Source: Palsa-883 sp035486355
Lineage (GTDB): Bacteria > Pseudomonadota > Alphaproteobacteria > Acetobacterales > Acetobacteraceae
NCBI GenBank assembly: GCA_035486355.1
Contig: DATHNE010000207.1
Coordinates: forward strand, 1-64,000
Direction of reading: 5' to 3'
Length of the DNA: 64,000 nt
Shown here: in pieces, positions 37,594 to 44,585 of the stretch
Position numbering within the stretch: the stretch's first letter is position 1
Layout: each line of letters opens with the position of its first letter
Position numbers and translations under genes: made by a program
Notes under the pieces: model-generated
The model's input: only the letters and a program-made list of their open reading frames with translations
What the model was told of the DNA's origin: nothing
The model's database searches: none

Positions 37594-37638
37594 GTCAATC
37601 GCACGTCTGTCAATCACACGTCTGTCAATCGCACGTCT
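37594..37638. repeat. Three tandem 15-bp direct repeats in a divergent intergenic region
   Basis: Unit GTCAATCGCACGTCT occurs at 37594-37608, 37609-37623 (one mismatch, A for G) and 37624-37638. An inverted partial copy (CGATTGAC) lies about 30 bp upstream. The array stands between the ThDP-enzyme start (37545) and the DUF6134 start (37674). It could be an operator array or a simple expansion. Confidence 0.85.
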
Positions 37639-37673
37639 TGGCCGACGCGGCACCCGGTGCTAGAACGCGGGCG

Positions 37674-38357
37674 ATGTTGCACGGATCGCGCAAGAAGATG
37701 GTGCCGCAGACGATCGGCCGGCGCGCTGTGTTGTGTGCCGCCGCGGTCGGTTTCGTGCGCCCAGCCACCGCCGCGCTGCCGGTGCCCCCGCACAACGCAC
37801 TGGGGTTCCGCATGATCCGCCACGGCGATGAGATCGGCACGCATCGCCTGACCTTCGAGCACGGCGGCGACACGCTGACCGTGCACATCGCGGTTGACGC
37901 CGTGGTCACGCTGCTCTCGATCCCCATCGTCCGCTACACCCATCGCGGCGTGGAGACCTGGCAAGGCACCACGCTGGTTGGCCTCGCCGGCGAGACCAAC
38001 AAGAACGGCGAGCACGAATGGGTGAAGGCAGGCCGCACCAGCGAAGGGCTGCTGGTGCAGGGCAGCCAATCACAGCCGTACATCGCACCCGAGACAGCGA
38101 TTCCGACATCGTATTGGAATAAGCGGATGCTGGACGGGCGCATGATCAGCTTGGAAGACGGTGTGCTGCTGGCCCCGAAAGTGGCCGCTCTGCGCACCGA
38201 GAGCATTCGCGTCGCTTCGGGCAATGTCATCCCCGCCAACCACTACGCTCTCAGCGGCCCGTTCTCGCTCGATCTGTGGTACGATGATGCGGAAGCGTGG
38301 GCTGGCATGGCGATGACCGTCGCTGACGGCTCCGAGGTGCGCTACGAGAGATTGTAA
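37674..38357 (+). CDS. DUF6134-family exported protein
   Basis: A 227-residue protein recognised as DUF6134 by the body sequence: HNALGFRMIRHGDEIGTHRLTFEHGGDTLTVHI, then VRYTHRGVETWQGTTLVGL and the closing SGPFSLDLWYDDAEAWAGM. A twin-arginine-like signal (TIGRRAVLCAAAVGF) with an ATAALP cleavage region suggests export. The start is uncertain: ATG 37674 or ATG 37698 both lack a strong ribosome site. The family has no assigned function that I know. It is separated by 70 bp from the PhyH gene and may or may not share its transcript. Confidence 0.8.
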   Translation: MLHGSRKKMVPQTIGRRAVLCAAAVGFVRPATAALPVPPHNALGFRMIRHGDEIGTHRLTFEHGGDTLTVHIAVDAVVTLLSIPIVRYTHRGVETWQGTTLVGLAGETNKNGEHEWVKAGRTSEGLLVQGSQSQPYIAPETAIPTSYWNKRMLDGRMISLEDGVLLAPKVAALRTESIRVASGNVIPANHYALSGPFSLDLWYDDAEAWAGMAMTVADGSEVRYERL

Positions 38358-38427
38358 CCGTGCCGGTGTCGCGACAGCCAGTGTCGCGCCGGTTGCCGCG
38401 CCCGGCACCTAGCGCCATGCTGAGCCG

Positions 38428-39318
38428 ATGGATCACATCGCCCCATCCCGCACCGCCGCCACCGCGCGCTTCACCGCCGAGGACATCGCGCAGTATCGCC
38501 GCGATGGCTACGTCGTCGCCCGCGGGATCATGGGCCCGCGCTCAATCACCGCCTGCGCCACAGCACTGAGCGATCTCGCCACTGGGCGGATCGCAGCGCG
38601 CAACACCGTGCTGATGTATGAAGCGGGCCGGGACGCGGTCACGCTGCCGCCTGACGAGCGTGAGTTTGCCATCCGCAAATACATGGATTTCTGCGCCGAC
38701 GCGCCAGCACTGATGATGGCGGCGATGAACCGCCGGCTGCACACGCTGCTGGACCACCTCCTCGGCGACGGCCGCGTGCTGTTCCAGGAAATGGCGCTGG
38801 TGAAGCCGCCACATATCGGCGCGGAAAAACCGTGGCACCAGGACGCCTCCTACTTCCGCCTGACCGATCCTGCGTTGATCGTCGGCGTGTGGATCGCCCT
38901 GGATCCCGCGCTGCGCGAGAATGGCTGCATGGAGCTGGTCCCAGGGTCTCACCTTGAAGGGCCGGTGCCGCACCAGCACGAGAATGACTTCAATCGCTGC
39001 CGCATAACCCCGCGCCATGTCCGCGCGGCCGACCGCATCGCGATCGAGATGCAGCCGGGCGACGCGCTGATCTTCCACGCCCTGCTGCACCACTACACCG
39101 CGCCCAACGCGTCCCCGCTGCGCCGCCGCGCCATCCAGTTCCATTATCACCAGACCGGCGCTATCTGGGGCGATCTTGCGGCGCATCAGCGCCGGTTCCA
39201 CTTCGCCGATGGACGTTATGCCGGCTGCACGGTGCCGCATGAACCCGCTCCACCCGGAGGCTATGTGCATCGCGAAGGGTTGAACCGCCCGGTGGTGCCG
39301 ATGGATCCGCTCGATTGA
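38428..39318 (+). CDS. Phytanoyl-CoA dioxygenase (PhyH) family protein
   Basis: A 296-residue Fe(II)/2-oxoglutarate enzyme. The HxD motif is His137 and Asp139 in PWHQDASYF; the distal histidine is His221 or His222 in LLHHYTAPNAS; the 2-oxoglutarate-binding Arg lies in PLRRRAIQFHYHQT. ELVPGSHLEGP is a further family mark. It is the first gene of a tight operon with a glycosyltransferase (5-base gap) and the tetronate kinase/decarboxylase pair. PhyH enzymes hydroxylate or halogenate acids and natural products; the partner GT suggests a modified small molecule. Confidence 0.9.
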   Translation: MDHIAPSRTAATARFTAEDIAQYRRDGYVVARGIMGPRSITACATALSDLATGRIAARNTVLMYEAGRDAVTLPPDEREFAIRKYMDFCADAPALMMAAMNRRLHTLLDHLLGDGRVLFQEMALVKPPHIGAEKPWHQDASYFRLTDPALIVGVWIALDPALRENGCMELVPGSHLEGPVPHQHENDFNRCRITPRHVRAADRIAIEMQPGDALIFHALLHHYTAPNASPLRRRAIQFHYHQTGAIWGDLAAHQRRFHFADGRYAGCTVPHEPAPPGGYVHREGLNRPVVPMDPLD

Positions 39319-39323
39319 ACCCC

Positions 39324-40364
39324 ATGCGCGTCGCGCTGATCGTTCCTGCGCCATTCGAGACGATTTCCGGCGGCTACGGCTACGACCGGCATATCGTCGC
39401 CGGGCTGCGCACGGCGAGTCACACGGTGAAGGTCGTCGAACTGCCGGGCACCTTTCCGCTGGCCGATGAGACCACGCGTAACGCCGCCTGTGCGGCCTGG
39501 GACGCGCTGCCGGACGCCACGCCGGTGATCGATGGGCTGGCATTGCCCGCCCTGCAGGGCATGGATGACGCCATCGCGGCGCGCGGCACGGTCGGGTTGA
39601 TCCATCATCCGACATCGCTCGAGACCGGTTTCGGCGACGCCGAACGCGACCGCCTGCGCACCGTCGAACAGCGTCTGATCTCACGCATGGCGCGGGTGAT
39701 CGTCACCAGTGACGCGACCGCCGAGCAGCTCATCAGCGGCTTCGGCATCGCGCGGGACCGCATCGCCGTGGTGATGCCGGGCACCGATGACGCACCGCGC
39801 GGTGTCGGCTCAGGCAGCGCGACCTGCGAGATCCTGTCGATCGGTACGCTGGTGCCGCGCAAGGGGCATGACCTGCTGCTGCGCGCGCTGGCGCGGCTGT
39901 TCGATCTCGACTGGCACCTGACCATCGTCGGCTCGCCGCTGCGCGATCCGGCGCATGCGCAGACCCTGCAGGCGCTCGCCCAGGAGCTGCGCATCACCCG
40001 CCAGGTGCGCTTCGCCGGCGAGCTGACGGGCGACGCGCTGGAATCCCTGTGGCAGCGCGCCGACCTGTTCGCGCTCGCCTCGCAGTATGAAGGCTACGGC
40101 ATGGCCACCGCGGAGGCATTGAAGCGCGGCGTGCCCGTGGCGGTGACCGGCGTTGGCATCGCCCCCACGTTGGTGACACCCCAGGTGGGAACGCTGGTAC
40201 AGCCTGGCGACCGCGACACGTTGTCGAAATCATTGCGCCGCGTCATCTTTAGCGCGGCCCTGCGCCATGACATGGCCGAGGCCGCGTGGCAGGCGGGCCG
40301 GGCTTTGCCGTCTTGGGACGCACAGGCGCGCGCCTTCGCCGCGGCGCTGGCCATGAAGGACTGA
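39324..40364 (+). CDS. Glycosyltransferase, GT4 (GT-B) family
   Basis: A 346-residue GT-B glycosyltransferase. The N-terminal Rossmann domain starts MRVALIVPAPFETISGGYGYDRH; the C-terminal donor domain carries LSIGTLVPRKGHDLLLRALARL and the nucleotide-sugar motif FALASQYEGYGMATAEAL, whose ExxxxxxxE-like Glu pair is typical of retaining GT4 enzymes. I start at ATG 39324; a TTG at 39315 overlaps the PhyH stop. The donor and acceptor are unknown. Its 5-base spacing from both neighbours makes cotranslation likely. Confidence 0.9.
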   Translation: MRVALIVPAPFETISGGYGYDRHIVAGLRTASHTVKVVELPGTFPLADETTRNAACAAWDALPDATPVIDGLALPALQGMDDAIAARGTVGLIHHPTSLETGFGDAERDRLRTVEQRLISRMARVIVTSDATAEQLISGFGIARDRIAVVMPGTDDAPRGVGSGSATCEILSIGTLVPRKGHDLLLRALARLFDLDWHLTIVGSPLRDPAHAQTLQALAQELRITRQVRFAGELTGDALESLWQRADLFALASQYEGYGMATAEALKRGVPVAVTGVGIAPTLVTPQVGTLVQPGDRDTLSKSLRRVIFSAALRHDMAEAAWQAGRALPSWDAQARAFAAALAMKD

Positions 40365-40369
40365 ACATC

Positions 40370-41635
40370 ATGCTGCTGGGTTGCATCGCCGACGATTTCA
40401 CCGGCGCCACCGATCTGGCGTCGATGCTGGTGAAGCACGGCATGCGCACGGTGCAGTGCATCGGCGTGCCACGCGCCGATGAGGTGGCACCGGACGTCGA
40501 CGCCGTCGTGGTGGCGCTGAAATCGCGCACCGTGCCAGCGCGCCAGGCGGTCGGCGAAAGCCTCGCCGCGCTCGACTGGCTGCGTGCCGCCGGCGGCCGG
40601 CAGTTCTTTTTCAAATACTGCTCGACCTTCGACAGCACCGACGACGGCAACATCGGACCCGTGGCGGATGCGTTGCTGGCCGCGCTGGGGTCAGGCTTCG
40701 CGCTCGCCTGTCCGGCGTTCCCAGCCAATGCGCGCAGCGTCTATCAGGGTCATTTGTTCGTCGGTACCGGGCTGCTGAATGAGAGCGGCATGGAAAATCA
40801 TCCGCTGACACCGATGAAGGATGCCAACCTGGTGCGTGTGCTGTCGCGCCAGACCGATGGTACTGTGGGGCTGGTACCCTACGCGGTGGTGGAACAGGGC
40901 GCGGCGGTGGTGCGTGCGACGATGGCGTCGCTGGCAGAGCAGGGCCGGCGCTATGCGATCGTCGATGCCGTGAACGATGGGCATCTGCTGACGATTGGCG
41001 AGGCCGCCGCGCATCACACGCTGATCACCGGCGGCTCTGGCGTGGCCATGGGGCTACCGGCGAATTTCCGCGCCGCGGGTTTGTTGCCGGAGCGGGCCGA
41101 CTCTGGCGCGCTGCCGGTGGTTCAGGGCGCGGCTGCGGTGCTGGCGGGATCCTGCTCGCGCGCCACCCTCGGGCAGATCGGTTACGCCCGCGAGCGCGCA
41201 CCGGTGTATGAGCTGGATCCACTGGCGCAGCCGGATGCCGGCGCACTGGCAGCCGGTGCGATCGACTGGATGCGCGATCGCCTCGGCGCCACGCCGGTGG
41301 TGATCGCCGCCTCCGCGCCGCCCGACAAGGTTGCTGCGGTGCAGCAACGGTTCGGCCGCGATGCCGCCGGCGCGTTGATCGAGGACGCATTGGCCCGCGT
41401 CGCCGAGGCCCTCGTCGCGCGCGGGGTGCGCCGGTTGGTCGTCGCGGGCGGCGAAACCTCCGGTGCGGCGGTCGCGCGCCTTGGCGTGCGCCGCCTGCGG
41501 ATCGGCACTGAAATCGACACAGGCGTACCGTGGACCTATGCCGAAGGCAGCGGCACACCGCTGCTGCTCGCGCTGAAGTCTGGCAATTTCGGCGCGCGTG
41601 ATTTCTTCCTGAGAGCGTTCGAGAGGTTGACCTGA
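40370..41635 (+). CDS. otnK: Four-carbon acid sugar kinase (3-oxo-tetronate kinase)
   Basis: A 421-residue kinase of the DUF1537/DUF1357 four-carbon acid sugar kinase family. GCIADDFTGATDLASMLVKHG and ALKSRTVPARQAV open the substrate domain; FFFKYCSTFDSTDDGNIGPV is the signature; the C-terminal nucleotide domain has LVVAGGETSGAAV. OtnK phosphorylates 3-oxo-tetronate at O4 in the threonate or erythronate catabolic route. It overlaps the aldolase partner by one base, which is the standard pairing. Other pathway members (OtnI, tetronate dehydrogenase) are not in view. Confidence 0.93.
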   Translation: MLLGCIADDFTGATDLASMLVKHGMRTVQCIGVPRADEVAPDVDAVVVALKSRTVPARQAVGESLAALDWLRAAGGRQFFFKYCSTFDSTDDGNIGPVADALLAALGSGFALACPAFPANARSVYQGHLFVGTGLLNESGMENHPLTPMKDANLVRVLSRQTDGTVGLVPYAVVEQGAAVVRATMASLAEQGRRYAIVDAVNDGHLLTIGEAAAHHTLITGGSGVAMGLPANFRAAGLLPERADSGALPVVQGAAAVLAGSCSRATLGQIGYARERAPVYELDPLAQPDAGALAAGAIDWMRDRLGATPVVIAASAPPDKVAAVQQRFGRDAAGALIEDALARVAEALVARGVRRLVVAGGETSGAAVARLGVRRLRIGTEIDTGVPWTYAEGSGTPLLLALKSGNFGARDFFLRAFERLT

Positions 41636-42279
41636 TGGACGCACCGATCGCGGAACCGGTCGCACGCGGGCTGCTTGTGGAACTCGCGGCGAGCCTGTTC
41701 GCACGCGGCTATTCGGTCGGCAGCGCCGGCAATATCAGCGTGCGCCTGGCTGACGGCATCCTGATCACGCCGACCAATTCGAGCCTGGGGCGGCTCGATC
41801 CGGCGCGGCTGTCGAAGCTCGACCAGGACTTCCGCCACGTCTCCGGCGACGTGCCGTCGAAGGAGGTGTTCATGCACCGCGCCTTCTACACGGCGCGTGA
41901 GGATGCGGGCGCGGTGGTGCATCTGCACTCCACCATGGCGACCGCGGTGTGCTGTCTGCCGGATCTCGACCCGATCAACCCGCTGCCGCCGCTGACGCCG
42001 TATTTCGTCATGCGAATCGGCAAGCGGCTGCCGACGGTGCCGTACTATCGGCCGGGCAATCCGCAGATGGAGCCGGCGATTCACAATGCCGCGCGTCTTG
42101 CCCGCGGCGTGCTGCTGGCCAACCATGGGCCCGTGGTGTCGGCGCCAACGCTCATCGACGCGGTGAACGCGGCGGAGGAGCTGGAGGAGGCCTCGAAGCT
42201 GTTCCTGCTGCTGCGCGGGGCGAATGCACGCCTGCTGACAGCGGCGCATGTGGACGACCTGCTGAAGACGTTCGGCTGA
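41635..42279 (+). CDS. otnC: Class II aldolase-family 3-oxo-tetronate 4-phosphate decarboxylase
   Basis: A 214-residue protein of the class II aldolase/adducin family. SAGNISVRLADGILITPTNSSLGRLDP is the phosphate-binding segment, and the metal site is HLHSTMATAVCCL together with NHGPVVSAPTLIDAV. Its product with the upstream kinase is dihydroxyacetone phosphate from 3-oxo-tetronate 4-phosphate. TGATG overlap with otnK shows translational coupling. A strong hairpin terminator follows at 42302. The assignment depends on this pairing, which is well established for OtnK/OtnC. Confidence 0.9.
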   Translation: MDAPIAEPVARGLLVELAASLFARGYSVGSAGNISVRLADGILITPTNSSLGRLDPARLSKLDQDFRHVSGDVPSKEVFMHRAFYTAREDAGAVVHLHSTMATAVCCLPDLDPINPLPPLTPYFVMRIGKRLPTVPYYRPGNPQMEPAIHNAARLARGVLLANHGPVVSAPTLIDAVNAAEELEEASKLFLLLRGANARLLTAAHVDDLLKTFG

Positions 42280-42301
42280 GATTGACGCCGCACGCAGACG
42301 A

Positions 42302-42327
42302 AAAAGGGCGCCGTGTGGCGCCCTTTT
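42302..42327. terminator. Strong hairpin terminator, bidirectional
   Basis: An 11-bp perfect stem AAAAGGGCGCC / GGCGCCCTTTT with a GTGT loop. It lies between the 3' ends of otnC (rightward) and the histone-like gene (leftward), and reads with a T-run in both directions. Confidence 0.9.
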
Positions 42328-42363
42328 CCTTGGCAGGCCGGTGTGGCCTGTGTCGTGGTGGGC

Positions 42364-42651
42364 TTAGCTCGGCATGCCGCCCATCGGCTCGGGCATTGGC
42401 ATCGGCTTTTTTGCAGCCTTCTTTTTTGCCGCCTTCTTTTTGGCTGCCTTCTTCTTCGGAGCGGCCTTCTTCTTCGCCGCTGCTTTCTTCTTCGGCGCCG
42501 CCTTCTTCTTCGCTGCCGCCTTCTTCTTCGGCGCAGCCTTCTTCGCCGCCTTCTTCGCCGCCTTCTTCTTCGGCGCCGCCTTCTTCTTCGCGGCCCGCAT
42601 GGCCAGCGCCTGAGCGCGCGGCTGTTCGGTGCTCATGGTTTCAGTGCTCAC
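42364..42651 (-). CDS. Lysine/alanine-rich histone H1-like DNA-binding protein
   Basis: A 95-residue protein whose central part (residues 20-80) is nearly all Ala, Lys and Pro in repeating AAPKKKAA/AAAKKKAA units, ending PMPMPEPMGGMPS. Such tails bind DNA without a folded domain, as in alphaproteobacterial histone H1-like and KfrA/AlgP-type proteins, and would act on chromosome compaction. I start at GTG 42651 because AAGGAG lies 9 bases upstream; ATG 42636 lacks a site. A hypothetical gene ends 16 bases before this start. Repeat tracts like this commonly vary in copy number between strains. Confidence 0.85.
   Translation of the reverse strand: MSTETMSTEQPRAQALAMRAAKKKAAPKKKAAKKAAKKAAPKKKAAAKKKAAPKKKAAAKKKAAPKKKAAKKKAAKKKAAKKPMPMPEPMGGMPS
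42419..42596. repeat. Codon-level tandem repeat encoding the Lys/Ala tail
   Basis: Within the histone-like gene the DNA is a run of GCC TTC TTC TTC-type units (reverse strand AAG AAG AAG GCG GCG), in blocks of roughly 30-36 bp carrying Pro or Ala at the variable place. It would be prone to copy-number change by slippage. Confidence 0.75.
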
Positions 42652-42667
42652 CTGGTGAAACTCCTTC

Positions 42668-43027
42668 TCAAGCCAGTGTTGGAGGTGCGCGGAGAACGAG
42701 CGGCCGCACATGCAGCCGGTCCCGCAAGGCGCCCGCCATCTCCAGTGTGTAGTTCTGGCGGACCAGTTTCGTCGGGCCGGCGACCGGATCGGAACCACCG
42801 TTCTGCGCCGAAGCGCGCCATGCTTCGGCCAGGGAACGATGTCCGACGTATCCGCCATGGGGTGCACGTACTCCCATGCGCCATGTCCGCACGCATCCCG
42901 GCAAATATCCGGCGCTGGCAGAACACGATAACCGGTGTGCTGCCGCATTCGCCAAGCTTCGCACGATGCTGGTCCCGTCAGCGGGATGTGATCGGCGTTG
43001 CTTCACCAGGACGAGGCTGCGGTCCAT
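42668..43027 (-). CDS. Hypothetical small protein upstream of the histone-like gene
   Basis: A 119-residue frame (MDRSLVLVKQRRSHPADGTS to LRAPPTLA) with no family I recognise. Support is positional: AGAAGGA lies 6 bases before its ATG, and its TGA is 16 bases ahead of the histone-like GTG, with the next ribosome site directly after the stop. A TTGACA promoter is about 100 bp upstream. Against it, third-position base preference is less strict than in the surrounding genes and other frames are open in places. Treat as a probable but unproven gene. Confidence 0.42.
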   Translation of the reverse strand: MDRSLVLVKQRRSHPADGTSIVRSLANAAAHRLSCSASAGYLPGCVRTWRMGVRAPHGGYVGHRSLAEAWRASAQNGGSDPVAGPTKLVRQNYTLEMAGALRDRLHVRPLVLRAPPTLA

Positions 43028-43124
43028 GGACCGTCCTTCTGTTGTGTGGTTGCTTGCGTCGATCGGCTGAAACAGCGATGAACTGATCCATCAGCGCGAA
43101 TCGGGCGCACGCACACCAGATTCG

Positions 43125-43153
43125 CTATTCATCGTCGCGCATCGTCCTGTCAA
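43125..43153 (-). promoter_or_regulatory. Possible sigma70-type promoter for the histone-like transcript
   Basis: Reverse strand TTGACA (43153-43148), then 17 bases to GAATAG (43130-43125). The -35 is perfect, the -10 poor. An AT-rich tract (with ATATTTTTTCATG) precedes it like an UP element, in an otherwise GC-rich window. The leader to 43027 would be about 90 bases. Confidence 0.35.
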
Positions 43154-43230
43154 CAAAAAGCAACCGATTTGTCGTACGAAGCATGAAAAAATATCGATGC
43201 GTGACCGTGAGCACGCAATGCACCAACAAA

Positions 43231-43259
43231 AACCGCCGCGACGTGATCGTCGCGGCGGT
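43231..43259 (-). terminator. Rho-independent terminator after prpC
   Basis: Read on the reverse strand, a 12-bp GC-rich stem (ACCGCCGCGACG with its complement) and a 4-base loop are followed by TTTTTG. It lies 35 bases past the prpC stop. Confidence 0.88.
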
Positions 43260-43293
43260 GGTTTGAAGCGGTGAATCGCACCGCTGCGATCGT

Positions 43294-44448
43294 TCAGTGT
43301 CGTGCTGCGATCGGTATGAAGGGCACATTCTCCGGGCCAACGTAGTTCGCCGTGGGACGAATGAGCTTGTTGTCGATTCGCTGCTCGATGACATGCGCGG
43401 ACCAGCCGGAGGTGCGCGCGATCACGAATAATGGCGTGAACATCGACGTCGGCACGCCAAGCATGTGGTAGCTGATCGCACTGAACCAATCGAGATTGGC
43501 GAACATCTTCTTCGCGTCCGCCATCGTCGCCTCGATCCGGTCAGCGATATCGAACAGCTTCATGCTGCCCGCCGCCTGCGACAAACGCCGCGCGACCTCC
43601 TTGATCACTTTGTTCCGCGGATCGGCGATCGTGTAGACGGCATGGCCGAATCCGATCACCACTTCGCGATTGGCGATGCGCCGGCGGATGTCCGCCTCTG
43701 CGTCGTCCGGAGTCGCGTAGCGATTCTGGATCTCGAAAGAGACCTCGTTGGCACCACCATGTTTCGGACCGCGCAGCGCGCCGATGCCTGCCGTGATCGC
43801 CGAATGCATGTCCGCGCCAGTGCCCGCAACGACGCGACAGGTGAAGGTGGAGGCGTTGAATTCGTGCTCGGCATAGAGGATCAGGGAGGTGTGCATGGCG
43901 CGCACGAACGTGTCCGACGGCGGCTTGCCATGCAGCAGATGCAGGAAGTGCCCGCCGATCGAATCGTCATCGGTTTCCACGTCGATCCGCTTGCCGTTAT
44001 GGGCGTAGTGGAACCAGTAGAGCAGCGCGGAACCGAGTGAGGCCATTAGCCGATCGGCGATATCGCGTGCGCCCGGCTGGTTCTGATCTTCCTTCTCCGG
44101 CAGCGCGCACCCCAGCGCGGACACTGCGGTGCGCATCACATCCATCGGATGTGCCGCGGGGGGCAGCGCCTCCATGGTGCGCTTCACGGTCAGCGGCAGA
44201 CCGCGCAACGCGCGCAGCTTCGCCTTGTAGCCAGCCAGCTCGGCCAGTGTGGGCAGCTTACCGTGCACCAGCAGATAGGCGATCTCCTCGAACTCGCACT
44301 GCTCTGCGACGTCGAGAATGTCATAGCCGCGATAGTGCAGGTCGTTGCCAGTGCGTCCGACGGTGCACAACGCGGTGTTGCCGGCGGTGACGCCGGACAG
44401 GCCCACGCCCTTCTTCGCCCGATTCGGAATGGCGGCGGTGTCGCTCAT
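43294..44448 (-). CDS. prpC: 2-methylcitrate synthase / citrate synthase II
   Basis: A 384-residue citrate synthase-family enzyme in the short 2-methylcitrate synthase group. GLSGVTAGNTALCTVG and LHYRGYDILDVAEQCEFEEIAYLLVHGKLP begin the large domain; the catalytic His pair is in LYAEHEFNASTFTCRV and GALRGPKHGGANE, and the Asp region lies near LFVIARTSGWSAHVIEQ. It joins propionyl-CoA with oxaloacetate. GGGAGC precedes the ATG at 44448. It lies downstream of prpD in the same direction, with a repeat between them. No prpB is seen in the window. Confidence 0.92.
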   Translation of the reverse strand: MSDTAAIPNRAKKGVGLSGVTAGNTALCTVGRTGNDLHYRGYDILDVAEQCEFEEIAYLLVHGKLPTLAELAGYKAKLRALRGLPLTVKRTMEALPPAAHPMDVMRTAVSALGCALPEKEDQNQPGARDIADRLMASLGSALLYWFHYAHNGKRIDVETDDDSIGGHFLHLLHGKPPSDTFVRAMHTSLILYAEHEFNASTFTCRVVAGTGADMHSAITAGIGALRGPKHGGANEVSFEIQNRYATPDDAEADIRRRIANREVVIGFGHAVYTIADPRNKVIKEVARRLSQAAGSMKLFDIADRIEATMADAKKMFANLDWFSAISYHMLGVPTSMFTPLFVIARTSGWSAHVIEQRIDNKLIRPTANYVGPENVPFIPIAARH

Positions 44449-44489
44449 GATGTGCTCCCTTCAACAGATCGTCGCTGCGTCTATCCCCA

Positions 44490-44576
44490 CGTCATGGTGG
44501 GCGAAGGCCCGGCATCCACGTCTTTGCTTGCTGCACAACGGCGAGGCGTGGATGCCGGCTGGCGCCGGCATGACGC
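44490..44576. repeat. Dispersed palindromic repeat, family B
   Basis: Between prpD and prpC: GGCATCCACG at about 44510 is matched by CGTGGATGCC at about 44547, then GGCTGGCGCC. With the outer CCCCACGTCATGGTGGG hairpin it forms a two-stem element in an otherwise cotranscribed pair. Confidence 0.65.
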
Positions 44577-44585
44577 GCGGGACGG

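Noticed and set aside
42419..42596. Regular repeat pattern that might suggest a CRISPR array
   Set aside because: The units are in frame, encode Lys/Ala blocks, have no unique spacers and no cas genes are near.
42652..43293. Possible tRNA or small structured RNA in the AT-rich gap
   Set aside because: No cloverleaf or CCA-like end was seen; the only strong hairpin is the prpC terminator.
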